From the NCBI GenBank assembly GCA_023525975.1, contig CM042039.1:19250501-19314500 (forward strand): a stretch of DNA of 64,000 bases. Reading direction: 5' to 3'. Under the pieces are notes generated by a model. That model searched no databases, was not told the DNA's origin, and worked only from the letters and a program-made list of their open reading frames with translations. Positions 23,331 through 34,692 of this stretch are shown in pieces. Every line of letters starts with the position of its first letter. Within the stretch, counting starts at the first letter, position 1. The translations under genes were made by a program, and so were the position numbers. This DNA is from Smallanthus sonchifolius. Lineage: Eukaryota > Streptophyta > Magnoliopsida > Asterales > Asteraceae.

Positions 23331-23616
23331 TCTTTTCTGTTTTTTTTTTTTTTTAATATTTTATCCAGAAATATTAAATTTCTAAAAACAAAAACCTGCA
23401 AATCATAAATATAAACCATTCAAACATTCAAATCGGATAAAAACTAATATCCAAAACATAAACCAAACATCCAAATTGTTCGACACACAAACTTGTTCGG
23501 CACACAAATTTATTCGACAAATCAAACATTCAAAATATAAACTTGTTCGACACACAAATATGCAAATTGTTCAAGACAAATACCAACAAAAAAGGCAAAG
23601 GCTCAACAACTCCAAG

Positions 23617-23722
23617 CTAATTATCATCGCTGCTAGTTCGGCGATCCCACATTCGACGCATTTCATCCATTTGTCGTTGCATTTCAAGCATTTGTTGATT
23701 ATGTGTACGGCGTTCTTCCTCT
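23617..23722 (-). pseudogene. Tail of the TNPA-like gene
   Basis: The stop codon at 23619-23617 and the upstream coding bases correspond to 9158-9266 of CACTA 1. The match ends at the CGTTCTTC-CTCTCGT sequence, the deletion junction. Only about 35 codons remain. Confidence 0.8.
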
Positions 23723-23739
23723 CGTCAACCGCAACGAGT

Positions 23740-25390
23740 TTCGAACTTGTAACAAAATTAAATAAAGTTACATATACATACAAACATACATAAGCATATG
23801 AATAAATACTCTCTTATATACCTACACATCACAATTACATACATACATAAATAAAAGCCCAATTACATAATTACAAATATATACACACAAACATATATAC
23901 ATAAATAAATGTCCAATTACATAATTACAAACATATAGATACAAACATACATACACATATATACATTCATATTAACTAATCATCATAAATACAAACTATA
24001 CACATACATACAACCTAATCATCAAAAACATAAATTACACACATACATACACATACATACAAACTAAACATTCAAACTAATTATCATAAAGACAAATTAC
24101 ACACATACAAACACTAAATTACATAAACTAAATTATATAAAATAATCACACATCTAAACCAAATGACCTAAACTAATCATAATTTAATAATTCCATCATA
24201 CATACAAATATACATATTCATACATACAAACATACATACATACATACATACACATACATAACACATACATACAAAATCATAGTAATTAAAACGAGTACTT
24301 ACCTTCACAAAGCTAGAAATCAAGAAATGGTGAAATTCCTCCAAAACCTAACCAAAATAAACAAACAAAACTTCAAAATCTTGAAAAAGTAGCTAAAATA
24401 TGAAACCCGGATGTTACCTCACCTTAAATCCCGAGAGTTTTTATGAAAGTTGCTCCCAATAAATACCATCTTATATACCTACACGTCACAATTACATACA
24501 TACATATATAAATAAAAGCCCAATTACATAATTACAAACATATACATACAAACATAAATAAATGTCCAATTACATAATTACAAACATATATACACATATA
24601 TACTTTCATATTAACTAATCATCATAAACACAAATTACACACATACATACAAACTAATCATCATAAACACAAATTGCACACATACATACAAACTAAACAT
24701 TCAAACTAATCATTATAAACACAAAATACACACATACATACATATACATACAAACACTAATTTACATAAACTAAATTATATAAAATAAGCACACATCTAA
24801 ATCAAATGACCTAAACTAATCATAATTTAATAATTCCATCATACATACAAAAATACATACTCATACATACAAACATACATACATACACATACATACAAAA
24901 TCATAAAAATCTTAGATCTAAACCAAATTTCATCATAAATACAAATTACACACATACATACCAACTAAACATTCAAACTAATCATCATAAACACAAATTA
25001 ATCACATACATACAAACTAAACATTAAAACCAATCATCATAAACACAAATTACACACATACATACACATACATACAAACACTAATTTACAGAAACTAAAT
25101 TATATTAAATAAACACACATCTAAACCAAATGACATAAACTAATCATAATTTAATAATTCCATCATACAAATATACATACTCATGCATACAAACATAACA
25201 CATACATACAAAATCATAAAAATCTTTGATATAAACCAAATTTCAACACAAATTAGTAATTAAAACGAGTATTTACCTTCACAAAGCTAGAAATTCAAGA
25301 AATGGTGAAATTCCTCCAAAACCTAACCAAAATAAACAAACAAAACTTTAAAATCTTAAAAAATTAGCTAAAATATGAACCCGGATGTTA
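23740..25390. repeat. Expanded CATA-rich tract with internal segment duplication
   Basis: Homologous to 15060-16090 of CACTA 1 but longer. The block starting TACCTACAC is present near 23820 and again near 24477. The block ACCTTCACAAAGCTAGAAAT is present near 24300 and again near 25275. The duplication is therefore several hundred base pairs long with further internal expansion. No genes. Confidence 0.82.
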
Positions 25391-26040
25391 GCTCATCTTA
25401 AATCCTGAAAGTTTGTGTGAAAGTTGCTTCCAAATAGCCCAAAAACGCTGAAATCGCCGGAGAGACAGAATTGGGGGAGTTTTGGAGAGTTTTGGCTGAA
25501 AATGAAGTTCTGCCGTCTGTTTCCCTATTTGTTCGCGCTGCACCCTATAGCGACGAAATGTCGTCGGCATAGGTCCACTTGTCGTTGGTACAGTGGCCTA
25601 TAGCGACGACATGTCGTCGGCACAGGTTTCGCAAGATGTTGACCAATCAATAAAGGTAAAAACACTATCCCGACGACATGTCGTCGCCATAGGGTTTTCC
25701 AGAATTTTTTTTAATAAAAAAAAAAATCAAAATTAACCTATAGCGACGACATGTCGTCGCTATAGGGTTTCCTCAAAAATTCATTGGGCGCCAGTTTTCC
25801 CTCCAACCTGCCTCAACCCTATAGCGACGACATGTCGTCGCTATAGGGTGTCCCATTCAAAAATTTGGAAAAACCCTATCCCGACGACATGTCATCGCCA
25901 TAGGGTTTTCCAGAATTTTTTTTAATTTAAAAAAAAAATTATAAAATTATCAACAAATTCAAAATTTTGGAAAAACCCTATCCCGACGACATGTCGTCGC
26001 CATAGGGTTTTCCAGAATTTTTTTTAATTTTAAAAAAAAA
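25388..26040. repeat. Right subterminal array of CACTA 2
   Basis: Copies of the CGACGACATGTCGTCG palindrome lie near 25550 (one mismatch), 25605, 25670, 25745, 25822, 25880 (one mismatch) and 25985. The last units are part of an about 115-bp tandem block with the spacer CCAGAATTTTTTTTAA. The preceding 150 bp align with the leader at 16088-16260 of CACTA 1. Confidence 0.85.
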
Positions 26041-26041
26041 A

Positions 26042-26165
26042 TTATTAAGATAAAAAAATTAAAGTTTTGAAATTCATATTTTTCTGTTTAAAATAAAAAA
26101 TTTATTAAGATAAAAAAATTAAAGTTTTGAAATCCGTATTTTTCTGTTTAAAATAAAAAATTTAT
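26042..26165. repeat. 61-bp tandem duplication
   Basis: Two adjacent copies share TTATTAAGATAAAAAAATTA, AAGTTTTGAAAT and TTTTTCTGTTTAAAATAAA. AT-rich and noncoding. Confidence 0.9.
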
Positions 26166-27540
26166 TTTATAATCAATATATATCCAATAGCACATAAATA
26201 TATAAAAAAACAAATTAAACAAAAAATTTCTATAAAATTATCAACAAACTAATACAATGTAATATCTAAATTTCTGTTGCAAAATAAAACCAATGTTCAC
26301 AACTCTTTTCTATCATAACCAACTATGTGTAATCAACACTAAACAACAAGACATTAAACCTAATTGTAGGTTTAAGCTGATACGATTTTATGAAGATAGT
26401 CAAATCGAGTTCAAACACAAATATAAACATAGTTGCTGTTGTATCATCTATGAACTCTATTTACATACTTTTCGGGTTGGGCCGGGTCAGATCAGACGCA
26501 AAGGATTTATCATTGTCAAGCAAAACTCTAATTCTCAACCTCCCATTCTAGCAGAACTTCCAAATCTCATTCACTGAAGAATTAAGTGGGAAATTCGTAA
26601 GAAAAATCAAAACCGTTACTTGAGCAAAATTCATGGAATAAGAAGAATTTTTAATCGGAACCCCACCGTGCAAGACATTAGAAGTCTGTTGATTGCCTTC
26701 ACGATGTCTCGGACGTTTGTGAAACACCCAAGACCAGCCTGTATGGCCCCAAACTGGGTACCCTACAGTTGGTTCTCATCACTGGGTGTTCTCTTTAAAA
26801 ATACTCGCTAGCCAAGATACCTCACCTGCAAACAATAAATACCATTTGATTGAACTCAGAACATTACAATCCTTTATAAAACGGTTGTCATTTATTGACA
26901 TGTTAATAACCCACACTTCAACACTAACCCATAAGGGTTCAACGACCCAAGATGTAACATCCTGGGTTTTCATAAAATAACTGGGTTTGTAATTATGTAA
27001 ATTATTGTAAAGGTTAACGGGTAATTAACGGGGTTTTGGCGGGTTTTATTAAAAAACGTGAACAAAACCAAGCCCTGGAGACCTTGGGTGAGCGTGGGCC
27101 AAGCCTGGCCCTAGTGAAGAACACCCTTTAGGGTGCAACGCAAATATGGATACCCCATTTTCACATTCAGCCGTCGAAGAGCAAGGAGGAGAGGGAGAGA
27201 GCCGTTCATCGCGTTTCAAGTCCGATTTGATGTATTTTGTCGATCTCTAATCATCCTTAGTGTGTCGGGATCCTTGAATCAATACTACACATGTTTCATA
27301 ATTCTAGGGTTTAGAAAAGAAGTTAAGTTTCAAAGAAAACGAGGTGACTCGGGAATTCGATTGGCACGGGTTCTCCGATCTAGAGGTATAATCTTGAAAA
27401 CCTTCCTGTTTAAATGCTTGTTTGTGATCGTAGGGAACCTTCATGTGTGTGTATGGGTTCGGCCGAACCCTAGAGGTGGCCGGTTGGGGGGATGGGTGTC
27501 CGACGAGGCATGAGGAAGCCCGGAACCCGTTAATTACACA
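26166..27540. other. Foreign cargo inside CACTA 2
   Basis: This 1.4 kb has no palindrome array and no counterpart in CACTA 1. The part from about 26952 begins TGTAACATCCTGGG, the style of a gypsy LTR start, and runs to about 27530. The part at 26460-26950 has mixed composition resembling exon and intron sequence (a possible splice acceptor TTTGCAG on the minus strand near 26835), but I recognise no protein. The open frames at 26293-26577, 26620-26811 and 27133-27513 are not supported as genes. Confidence 0.55.
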
Positions 27541-27911
27541 GAATTTTTCCAGAATTTTTTTTAATTTTAAAAAAAAATTTTGACCGACGAAAATTTATTA
27601 AATAAAAAAAAATCAAAATTAACCTATAGCGACGACGACATGTCATCGCTATAGGGTTTTCCGTAATTTTTTTTAATTTAAAAAAAAAATTTTGACCGAC
27701 GAAAATTTATTAAATAAAAAAAACAAAAAGAAATTCAAAATTAACCTGTCGTCGCTATAGGTTTTTCCCCAAAAATTCATTGGGCGCCAGTTTTCCTTCC
27801 AACCTGCCTCAACCCTATACCGACGACATGTCGTCGGTATAGGGTGACCTATCCCGACGACAAATGTCGTCGGTACAGGTGGCGTCGGGAAAGGGTCAAT
27901 TTGTTGTAGTG
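27541..27911. repeat. Right terminus of CACTA 2
   Basis: A second, shorter set of palindromic repeats (near 27630, 27820 and 27855) with the same CCAGAATTTTTTTTAA spacer style, leading to the terminal TTGTTGTAGTG. The split of the right array by the cargo suggests insertion or template switching within the array. Confidence 0.87.
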
Positions 27912-27914
27912 AAA

Positions 27915-28855
27915 CATAACATAACAGTGAAACTGCGTTACTTATACCCGACATGTTATCGACCCGTTAAACAACCCACCCATTTTCCACCATCGGTTTT
28001 TCCCTAAACCCACACTTGATATAAAACATTTTGAAGTCATGTCATGTACAAAGTTCAATTTTGATCAATTTGCCCTCTACCAAAACATAACCCTTTTGAG
28101 ACAATCTTATATGACACCTTTGATCATGAGGACAAACCTTTTGCTACATTTCTCAAAACAAATAAAAAAACCTCCATTGTAGCATCTGTACCACGCTTTT
28201 CAAACAAAGTTTAAATAACATGCTTATACACAAAAAGTGTCAACAATTTTTTTTAACTGAATATTTCTAAGTTCTAACTAATCTACAAGTAACATCAATC
28301 CTTCCTTCTTTACACAACCCTTGAATCAATGTCCTATAGGTGACTATATCAGGTTCATATTCCTGCTTTATATCCGTTGCTTTTTATTATATCACCCGTT
28401 TTACAAAAGTGAGATGTAATGAAATTATAAGTGAACTTATAGGGTTATCATCTAGTCCATAAGCATATATAGTAGCTTATTCAGCCCACTTGTTCTTGCA
28501 TAAACCGTCTATAAGTATGTTATTTATCATCATATTTCGTGAAGTCCCTTGAAGCTCTGTTCAGTCAAAATTTTCACCAGCTTTTTTAATCTCTTTTAAT
28601 AAGCTTTTCCCCAGCTTTTTTTATTTTCTTTTAATAAGCTTTTCACCAGCTTTTTAATTTTCTTTTAATAAGCAAATATAGCAGCTTCTTCAGCTTTTCC
28701 CTTGAAGCTTCCTATTCAAAAAGACTAAGCTAAAAGATTTAAGAAAAAATGATATGGGTCAAATGATTTTAAAATCATATGACTTGGTTTCAGATGCATA
28801 AAACTTCTTTGACTTTTACCATTCTTAGTAAAAAAGTTTCTTATTTGCTCTAACC
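27915..28855. other. Gene-free stretch with a short minisatellite
   Basis: No gene seen. At 28565-28675 there are three units of about 35 bp sharing AAGCTTTTC-CCAGCTTTTT and TTTTCTTTTAATAAGC. The rest is AT-rich and unrecognised. Confidence 0.6.
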
Positions 28856-29008
28856 AACACTATATATTTAAGAGTGTTGACCCGTTACCCAATCCGTCGT
28901 CACTACAAGAAAACTGTTTGATACGACGACAACAACACTATATATTTAAGAGTGTTGACCCGTTACCCAATCCGTCGTCACTACAAGAAAACTGTTTGAT
29001 ACGACGAC
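28856..29008. repeat. Duplicated flank plus CACTA terminus, 78-bp period
   Basis: Bases 28856-28930 are repeated exactly at 28934-29008, separated by AAC. Each copy contains host-like sequence (AAGAGTGTTGACCCGTTACC), then CGT, then the canonical CACTA end CACTACAAGAAAACTG and a few more bases. Confidence 0.93.
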
Positions 29009-29260
29009 CAATGTCGTCGGAATAGGTAAGCTATGTCATCGCTACATTGTCGTGCCAAAAACTTTTTTTCCAACTTTTCCCCTACGACGTGTCGTCGTTA
29101 CAAAGGGGACCGAGAAGCTAAAAAAAACCACCCTTTGGGGGGTATATACCAACGACACGTCATAAATGGGTTTTTCCCTTTTTAATTTCATTTTAATTTT
29201 TATTCGGACAAAACAAAAAAAAAATATTTAGGGTCTATACCAAGACATGTCGTCGGTATA
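28979..29260. mobile_element. CACTA fragment, left end only
   Basis: The terminus CACTACAAGAAAACTG is followed by degenerate GTCGTCG-type subterminal motifs (near 29012, 29090 and 29240). No right end was found before the next CACTA terminus at 29261. It is a different subfamily from CACTA 1 and 2, judged by the terminal bases. Confidence 0.7.
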
Positions 29261-29500
29261 CACTACAAAAAAAGTTAGCAGTTTCGTCGAGGCAATCTCG
29301 ACGACATATGTCGTCGAGATAGGGTACCCATATACGACGGCATGTCGTCTGTGATGGTCCCAGTCAACTTTTTGACTTTTTTCACCTTTTCTCGACGACA
29401 TGTCGTCGGCGATGGTCAAGCGGGAATTGATGAAAAGTTTTGGTGCTCATCTCATGGTAGTCTCGACGACAAGTCGTAATTGCCAATTTTATTTTATTTA
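29261..29500. mobile_element. Second CACTA left-end fragment
   Basis: CACTACAAAAAAAGTTAGCAG starts at 29261, followed by CTCGACGACATATGTCGTCGAG, CTCGACGACATGTCGTCG and similar palindromes. The subterminal core is related to the other CACTA elements but the flanks differ (CTCGACGAC instead of TATAGCGAC). No matching right end. Confidence 0.7.
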
Positions 29501-30369
29501 TTCTTTTTTTGTTGCACGGAGCGCCGACGGGAGTGGTAGAGAAGAAGTTTGATTTGCCTAGAAAAATCAGAATCATGTAAGAGATTTTATTTTAGAGCAA
29601 TGTGTTGATAACGTGATAAAAACAAGAGAGAAAGTGGGAGAGGAAAAACTGATTCTCATTTAATCCTCACTTCACATATGGTCAACATGCACGTTATATA
29701 ATAATACATGAACTTGAAACCGACCATATAATAAATATATCATTTAATTCTTCTAATAGGGGTATAGTGTTTGTATTAAGTATAAAGTTTATAACAGAAA
29801 GTACAAGTTTTTAATATAATTGAGAGTAAATTACTATTTGAGTCTCTGACGTTTGTCCATTTTAATTAGTTAAGTCCCTTATGTTTCAAAAGCTCGGTCT
29901 AAACCCTGACTTTTCATTTTTGACTCCATTTGAGTCCAGATAACTAATGTCTTTAGTTTTAACGGTTAATGTTTTTTTTTTCTAAAATGACAAAAATACT
30001 CTCAGGGACTCGAATGATTAAAAAACTTTATATATTATAACACCAGCACAACTACCAACACCACCACCACCATGAATCAATCTCAACTCCATTGATCTCT
30101 CTAATTTAACATCAACCTTCAAGAACCGCTACCATATTAGCATTATAAAAGAACTTCACACATTTTGAGCCTACTGTCCATTTGATTCTAATCACTAAAC
30201 CATGAGGATTGCAATTGCAGTAGAAACGAAATGATCGGAAGAGACAGAAAATTCCACATGAGTAAAACGAAACTGCATAAATAAACAACTCATCGGAAGG
30301 CAAAGAGACCTGGAAAAAGAAAGGGCCACGAATTTTCAAAATTCAGATGATGCCGTAACTTTGACAGAG
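29501..30369. other. Gene-free stretch left of copia 3
   Basis: No supported gene. At 29830-30030 there are phrases such as GTTAAGTCCCTTATGTTTC and GACTCGAATGATTAAAAAAC of the kind common at plant repeat edges. The bases AAAACTTTATATATTATAAC near 30025 are the reverse complement of sequence near 35485-35505, next to the inverted-repeat element. The 75-codon minus frame at 30112-30339 has no recognisable domain. Confidence 0.5.
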
Positions 30370-30374
30370 ATGGG

Positions 30375-30539
30375 TATAGAGAATATTTATTCTTTATCTC
30401 TGATGATTTTAACTATTACAAGAGAAGAGTATATATAGATACATACAAGCGTACAATAAATAAAAGAAACTGCTAAAGTAAAAGAATTAAGAAGATGGAG
30501 AGTTGCAATAATTGGAGTCATAAATACGGTGCAGTGATA
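30375..30539 (-). repeat. 3' LTR of copia 3
   Basis: 165 bp. The plus strand begins TATAGAGAATA and ends GTGCAGTGATA. It is identical to 34989-35153 except at the TATTCTTTATC/TATTATTTATC position and the ATTGGAGTC/ATTAGAGTC position. Confidence 0.95.
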
Positions 30540-30552
30540 TCCCCCCTCAAGC
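30540..30552 (-). promoter_or_regulatory. Polypurine tract of copia 3
   Basis: The minus strand reads GCTTGAGGGGGGA immediately before the LTR start TATCACTG. The six-G run is a typical second-strand primer. Confidence 0.85.
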
Positions 30553-33500
30553 GAGACGGTGGAGGTCCGAGACGAAGCATTGCACGAAAGGCTTCAAACT
30601 GAGGACGAGGAAGACTTTTGGTAAATATGTCCGCCACCTGGAGCTTGGTAGGAACAAAAGCAGTGTGCAGTTTACCCGATGACACAAGTTCTCTAATGAA
30701 GTGATAGTCAAGTTCAATGTGTTTAACACGCTTGTGAGAAATGGGATTCTGTGTGAGGAACAGAGCACTTTGATTATCACATAAAATGGTGGGGTGATCC
30801 GGAGGTAGAGCATGCAGCTCTCGAAGAAGATGAGTTACCCAAATGAGTTCAACAGCTGTGTTAGCCATGGCCCGATATTCAAATTCACAACTAGAGCGTG
30901 AGGCCGTAGGTTGTTTCTTAGCACTCCATGATACAAGATTTCCCCCAAAAAATATAGAATAACCGTAGGTGGATCGTCTAGTCTCAAGGCACCGAGCCCA
31001 ATCAGCATCGGAATAGCCAAGGAGAGTAGTTTTGGAGGGTTTGCTGAATGTGAGGCCAAACGATAAGGTTCCTTTGATGTAGAGAAGGATCCGTTTTACT
31101 TCTTGAAAGTGGTCGATGGTCGGGGCATGGAGGAATTGGCTAACCTGGTTTACAGCATACGAGATGTCCGGACGGGTGATGGTTAAATATTGAAAAGCTC
31201 CAACAATTGACCTATACTTGGTGGGATCTGAGTAGGGTTCCCCGTCTGTGGTAAAAGAGATATTGTTAGGTAGAGGTGTGTGGAATGGTTTGGCATCAAG
31301 CATGTCGGCACGTTAAAGTATTTCTCTGGCATATTTGGACTGGTTTAGGAAAAGACCATGGTTAAGGTATGTAACTTCAAGGCCCAGAAAATAGTTGAGC
31401 TCCCCAAGATCTTTAATAGCAAACTCCTTGTTTAATCGTTGAATAAATGCTGTGAGGACATGTTCTTGGTTGCCGGTAAGTATTAAGTCATCCACGTAAA
31501 CCAATAAGTACATGATGCATGTATCTTTTTTGAATATAAACAGAGAGGTGTCGGCCCGGCTACAAGTGAAGCCATTGTTGATTAGAAATGTGCTTAACCG
31601 ATGAAACCAGGCACGCGGGGCTTGTTTGAGCCCATATAAGGCTTTGTTTAATTTGCAGACATGGTTAGGGAATGTCGGATTTATGAAACCCGGAGGTTGT
31701 TCCATGTATACACATTCATTAAGATGGCCATGCAGAAAGGCGTTATTAACGTCAAGTTGGTGGAGCTTCCAAGTGTTTAAGACAGCCAGTGACAGAATGA
31801 TTCGAACTGTGGATGCTTTCACTACCGGGCTGAACGTGTGTGAGTAATCAAGGCCAGGGGTTTGGCTAAAGCCTTGCGCTACAAGACGTGCTTTGTGTCG
31901 TTCTATAGTGCCATCGGCAAGATATTTGGTTCGGTAAAGCCATTTGGACCCAACGATTCGGCGATGAGCGGGACGGGGGACTAAGGACCATGTATTATTG
32001 TTATGAAGAGCATCAAGTTCCCGATGCATGGCCTCAACCCATTTGGGATCTTTTACTGCTGTCTTGTACCCTTTTGGGTCAGAGTGGGCGAATAAAGCAG
32101 TGTGAAGAGCATGATTGGTAATATGGGACAGGTTGGCTTGGTGACGAGGCTTAAAAATACCGTCCTTGGCGCGAGTAGTCATAGGGTGTGTTGGGAAAGG
32201 AGGTGGCGGAGGCGGAGCGGGAATAGGGTTGTATGTTGGTGTTGTGTTGTTAGGAGGATTGGGGTTGGGTGAGGCTGGTGGGGTTGGTGGAGGCGTTGGT
32301 GGGGTTGGTGTTGTGTTATTAGGATGGGTAGTAGGGATTACGTGAGGAGTGGATGTGTGCATGGGGTTGTCTGCACATAGGAGACAAGGGTTAGATTGGG
32401 TCTTAGGTGTGATAGGTTTAGGTGCATGTGTGAGGTCAGTGGGTGGGTAAGATTGGATGGGGTTGGTGGTGTCAATGAATGTGGTTATTTGGAGTTGGGA
32501 AATGGGTTTTTCAGTGGTGGAGTTTTCAAATGGAAAGATGGTTTCATCAAATCTTGCATGCCGTGATATATAGATACGAGATGTAACCGGATCCAAGCAA
32601 CGATATACCTTGTACTTCGGGCTGTACCCAATAAAAATACATGGTAAACTTCGTGGTGATAACTTATGTTCCGAATAGTCTCGTAAGAACGGAAAGACAC
32701 GACAGCCAAATGTACGAAAAGTGTTGTAATTGGGTGCTTGGGTGTAAAGTAGTTCAAACGGAGATTTGCCGTTGACAGTGTTGTTTGGCAAACGGTTAAT
32801 AATATAGACAGCGGATGAGAAAGCATCTACCCAATAGGATGAGGGAAGACGAGCATTAAATAGCATTGATAAGCCCATTTCAACTATGTGTCGGTGTTTT
32901 CGTTCCGCCCGACCGTTTTGTTGTGGTGTATAGGGGCAAGATAGTCGGTGAAATGTGCCATTGTCTTCAAATAGAGTCTTTACTTTGTGATTAATGAATT
33001 CAGTGCCCCCGTCACTTTGAAAGATCTTAATTTTTCTGGATAATTGGGTCTGTACAAATTTCATAAACATCACCAATGTGTCATAAAACTCGGACTTACG
33101 TCTCAACGGATAAAGCCAACAAAAACTCGAGTGATCATCAACAAATATGGCATAATGTCGATAGTTGTCATTAGACAATACCGGAGATGGACCTCATAGA
33201 TCACAATGGACTAGGTCTAAAGGGTTCAAGGCCCGTTTTTTATTAGCATCAAAGGTTAATCGGTGACTTTTGGCAAGTTCACAAGAGGAACAAATCACAG
33301 GTTTAGGTAAAATAGATGTAAATGATAAATGTCCTTGCTTTTGTAACTTAATCACAGTATCAAAAGAAGCGTGTCCCAAGCGGGAGTGCCATATTTCATA
33401 CGAAGCTTTAGGACTTATTGAAGAAGCAAAAAGTGCATGAGGACCTGGTTCAAGGACATAGAGTCCATTTTCACATCTTCCCTTGGCTAGAACCCGTTTT

Positions 33501-34483
33501 GTTAGGCGGTCCTGGATGAAGAAACATGGGTAAGATAATAAAACATCCACAGAATTATCTTTAGTTAACTTACTGACGGATAAGAGGTTCTTGGTGATGT
33601 GAGGCACAACCAAAACATCTTTTAACTTGATATTATCAAATAGAAGTGATTGACCTGTATGGGAGACCGGTAGGGTATTACCATTCCCAAATATAACCGT
33701 ATCATTACCTGCAGGAGGTGTCAGATCGGAGATGTTCGTGGTGGTGGATGTCATGTGATCCGAAGCACTCGAATCAACAAACCAGTTGGGCCCGGATGAG
33801 GAGACATGACATTGGGAGAGGAAAGCACGGGCCAGGTTATCGTCATTAGGGGTTGCCTTGGAAGCAAAGGTGGATAAAGTCGGACATACCGAAGCGTAGT
33901 GGCCATTCTGCCTGCACAGTTGGCAATGGGGTGGACGACGGCCACGGTTCCGGCCACCAGAAAACGCAGATCCATGAGAAAACCTACCCCTATTGGCACA
34001 ATAAGGTGTAGTGGGTCGTGAGGTCTGGGCTGCGAAGGCAACAGTAGGGCTGGACGAGTTGTGGAGGGCCCGTAAAAATAGTTCATGATTTTCGGCCCTA
34101 GCAAGGAGATCCGAGAAAGTAGGAGCAGGCCGGTTTGTTCTTATGGCAGTGGAGAAGGTTTCAAACGATGATCCAAGACCACACAGGAACCAATGAAGCT
34201 GGTCGTCATTGTTAACCGGATGACCGATGGCTACTAATTGATCATAAAAGTTTTTGAAGGAACGGCCGAACTCAGCGACAGATTTGGACCCTTTGGCGGA
34301 TTGTCGGAGCTGGTCACGCAGGTTGTGAACGCGCTCAATGGAAGAGTTTCCATAGGCGGTTTCAAGAGCCAACCAGATTTGGCGGGCAGTAAGAAGGCCA
34401 ACAATAACGGTGACTGCCTCTTCGGAGAGAGAGGCGTGGAGGATAATGACCGTCTTCTGATCTGCAGCAAGCCATGTGGAGTA

Positions 34484-34692
34484 CAGGGGCGAATCTTTGT
34501 TGGGGCCCGGATGGGCCCCGGCCCATCCCGATTTTTCGCTCACTAGTGTTAATTTATACGTATTCGGTCGATTTTTCGCTCAATAGTGTTAATTTATATG
34601 TATTCGGGTGAAAATTTTATAGTTCTGGCACCCCCATGATAGGAAAAAAAAATCCCGACCCCCCCGGGGGTTTTCTTCAAGCTTCGCCACTG
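34484..34692. mobile_element. hAT-type MITE inserted in copia 3 gag
   Basis: 209 bp with inverted ends CAGGGGCGAA and (reverse strand) CAGTGGCGAA, flanked by a perfect 8-bp target duplication GTGGAGTA (34476-34483 and 34693-34700). Eight-base duplications with CAGNGGCG ends define hAT elements. It contains an about 40-bp internal tandem duplication (GATTTTTCGCTCA…GTTAATTTATA) and a G/C-run hairpin (CCCCCCCGGGGG). It has no coding capacity. Confidence 0.94.

Larger units (their letters stand above)
22938..27911. mobile_element. CACTA transposon 2, internally deleted, both ends present
   Basis: Starts CACTACAACAATATCACCC at 22938 and ends TTGTTGTAGTG at 27911; the inverted ends match CACTA 1. 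It is flanked by a 3-bp target duplication AAA (22935-22937 and 27912-27914), as expected for CACTA. Length is 4974 bp. It keeps the left array and the tail of the TNPA-like gene, then jumps at about 23722 to sequence equivalent to 15060 of CACTA 1, so the transposase genes are gone. It is a non-autonomous derivative that would need a related transposase in trans. Confidence 0.93.

Noticed and set aside
26620..26811. 63-codon frame beginning MSKIHGIRRIF
   Set aside because: No recognisable domain, inside CACTA cargo, and the composition suggests the opposite strand may be the exon-bearing one.
27133..27513. 126-codon plus-strand frame
   Set aside because: Falls in what looks like gypsy-type LTR sequence; basic and hydrophobic runs without a domain.
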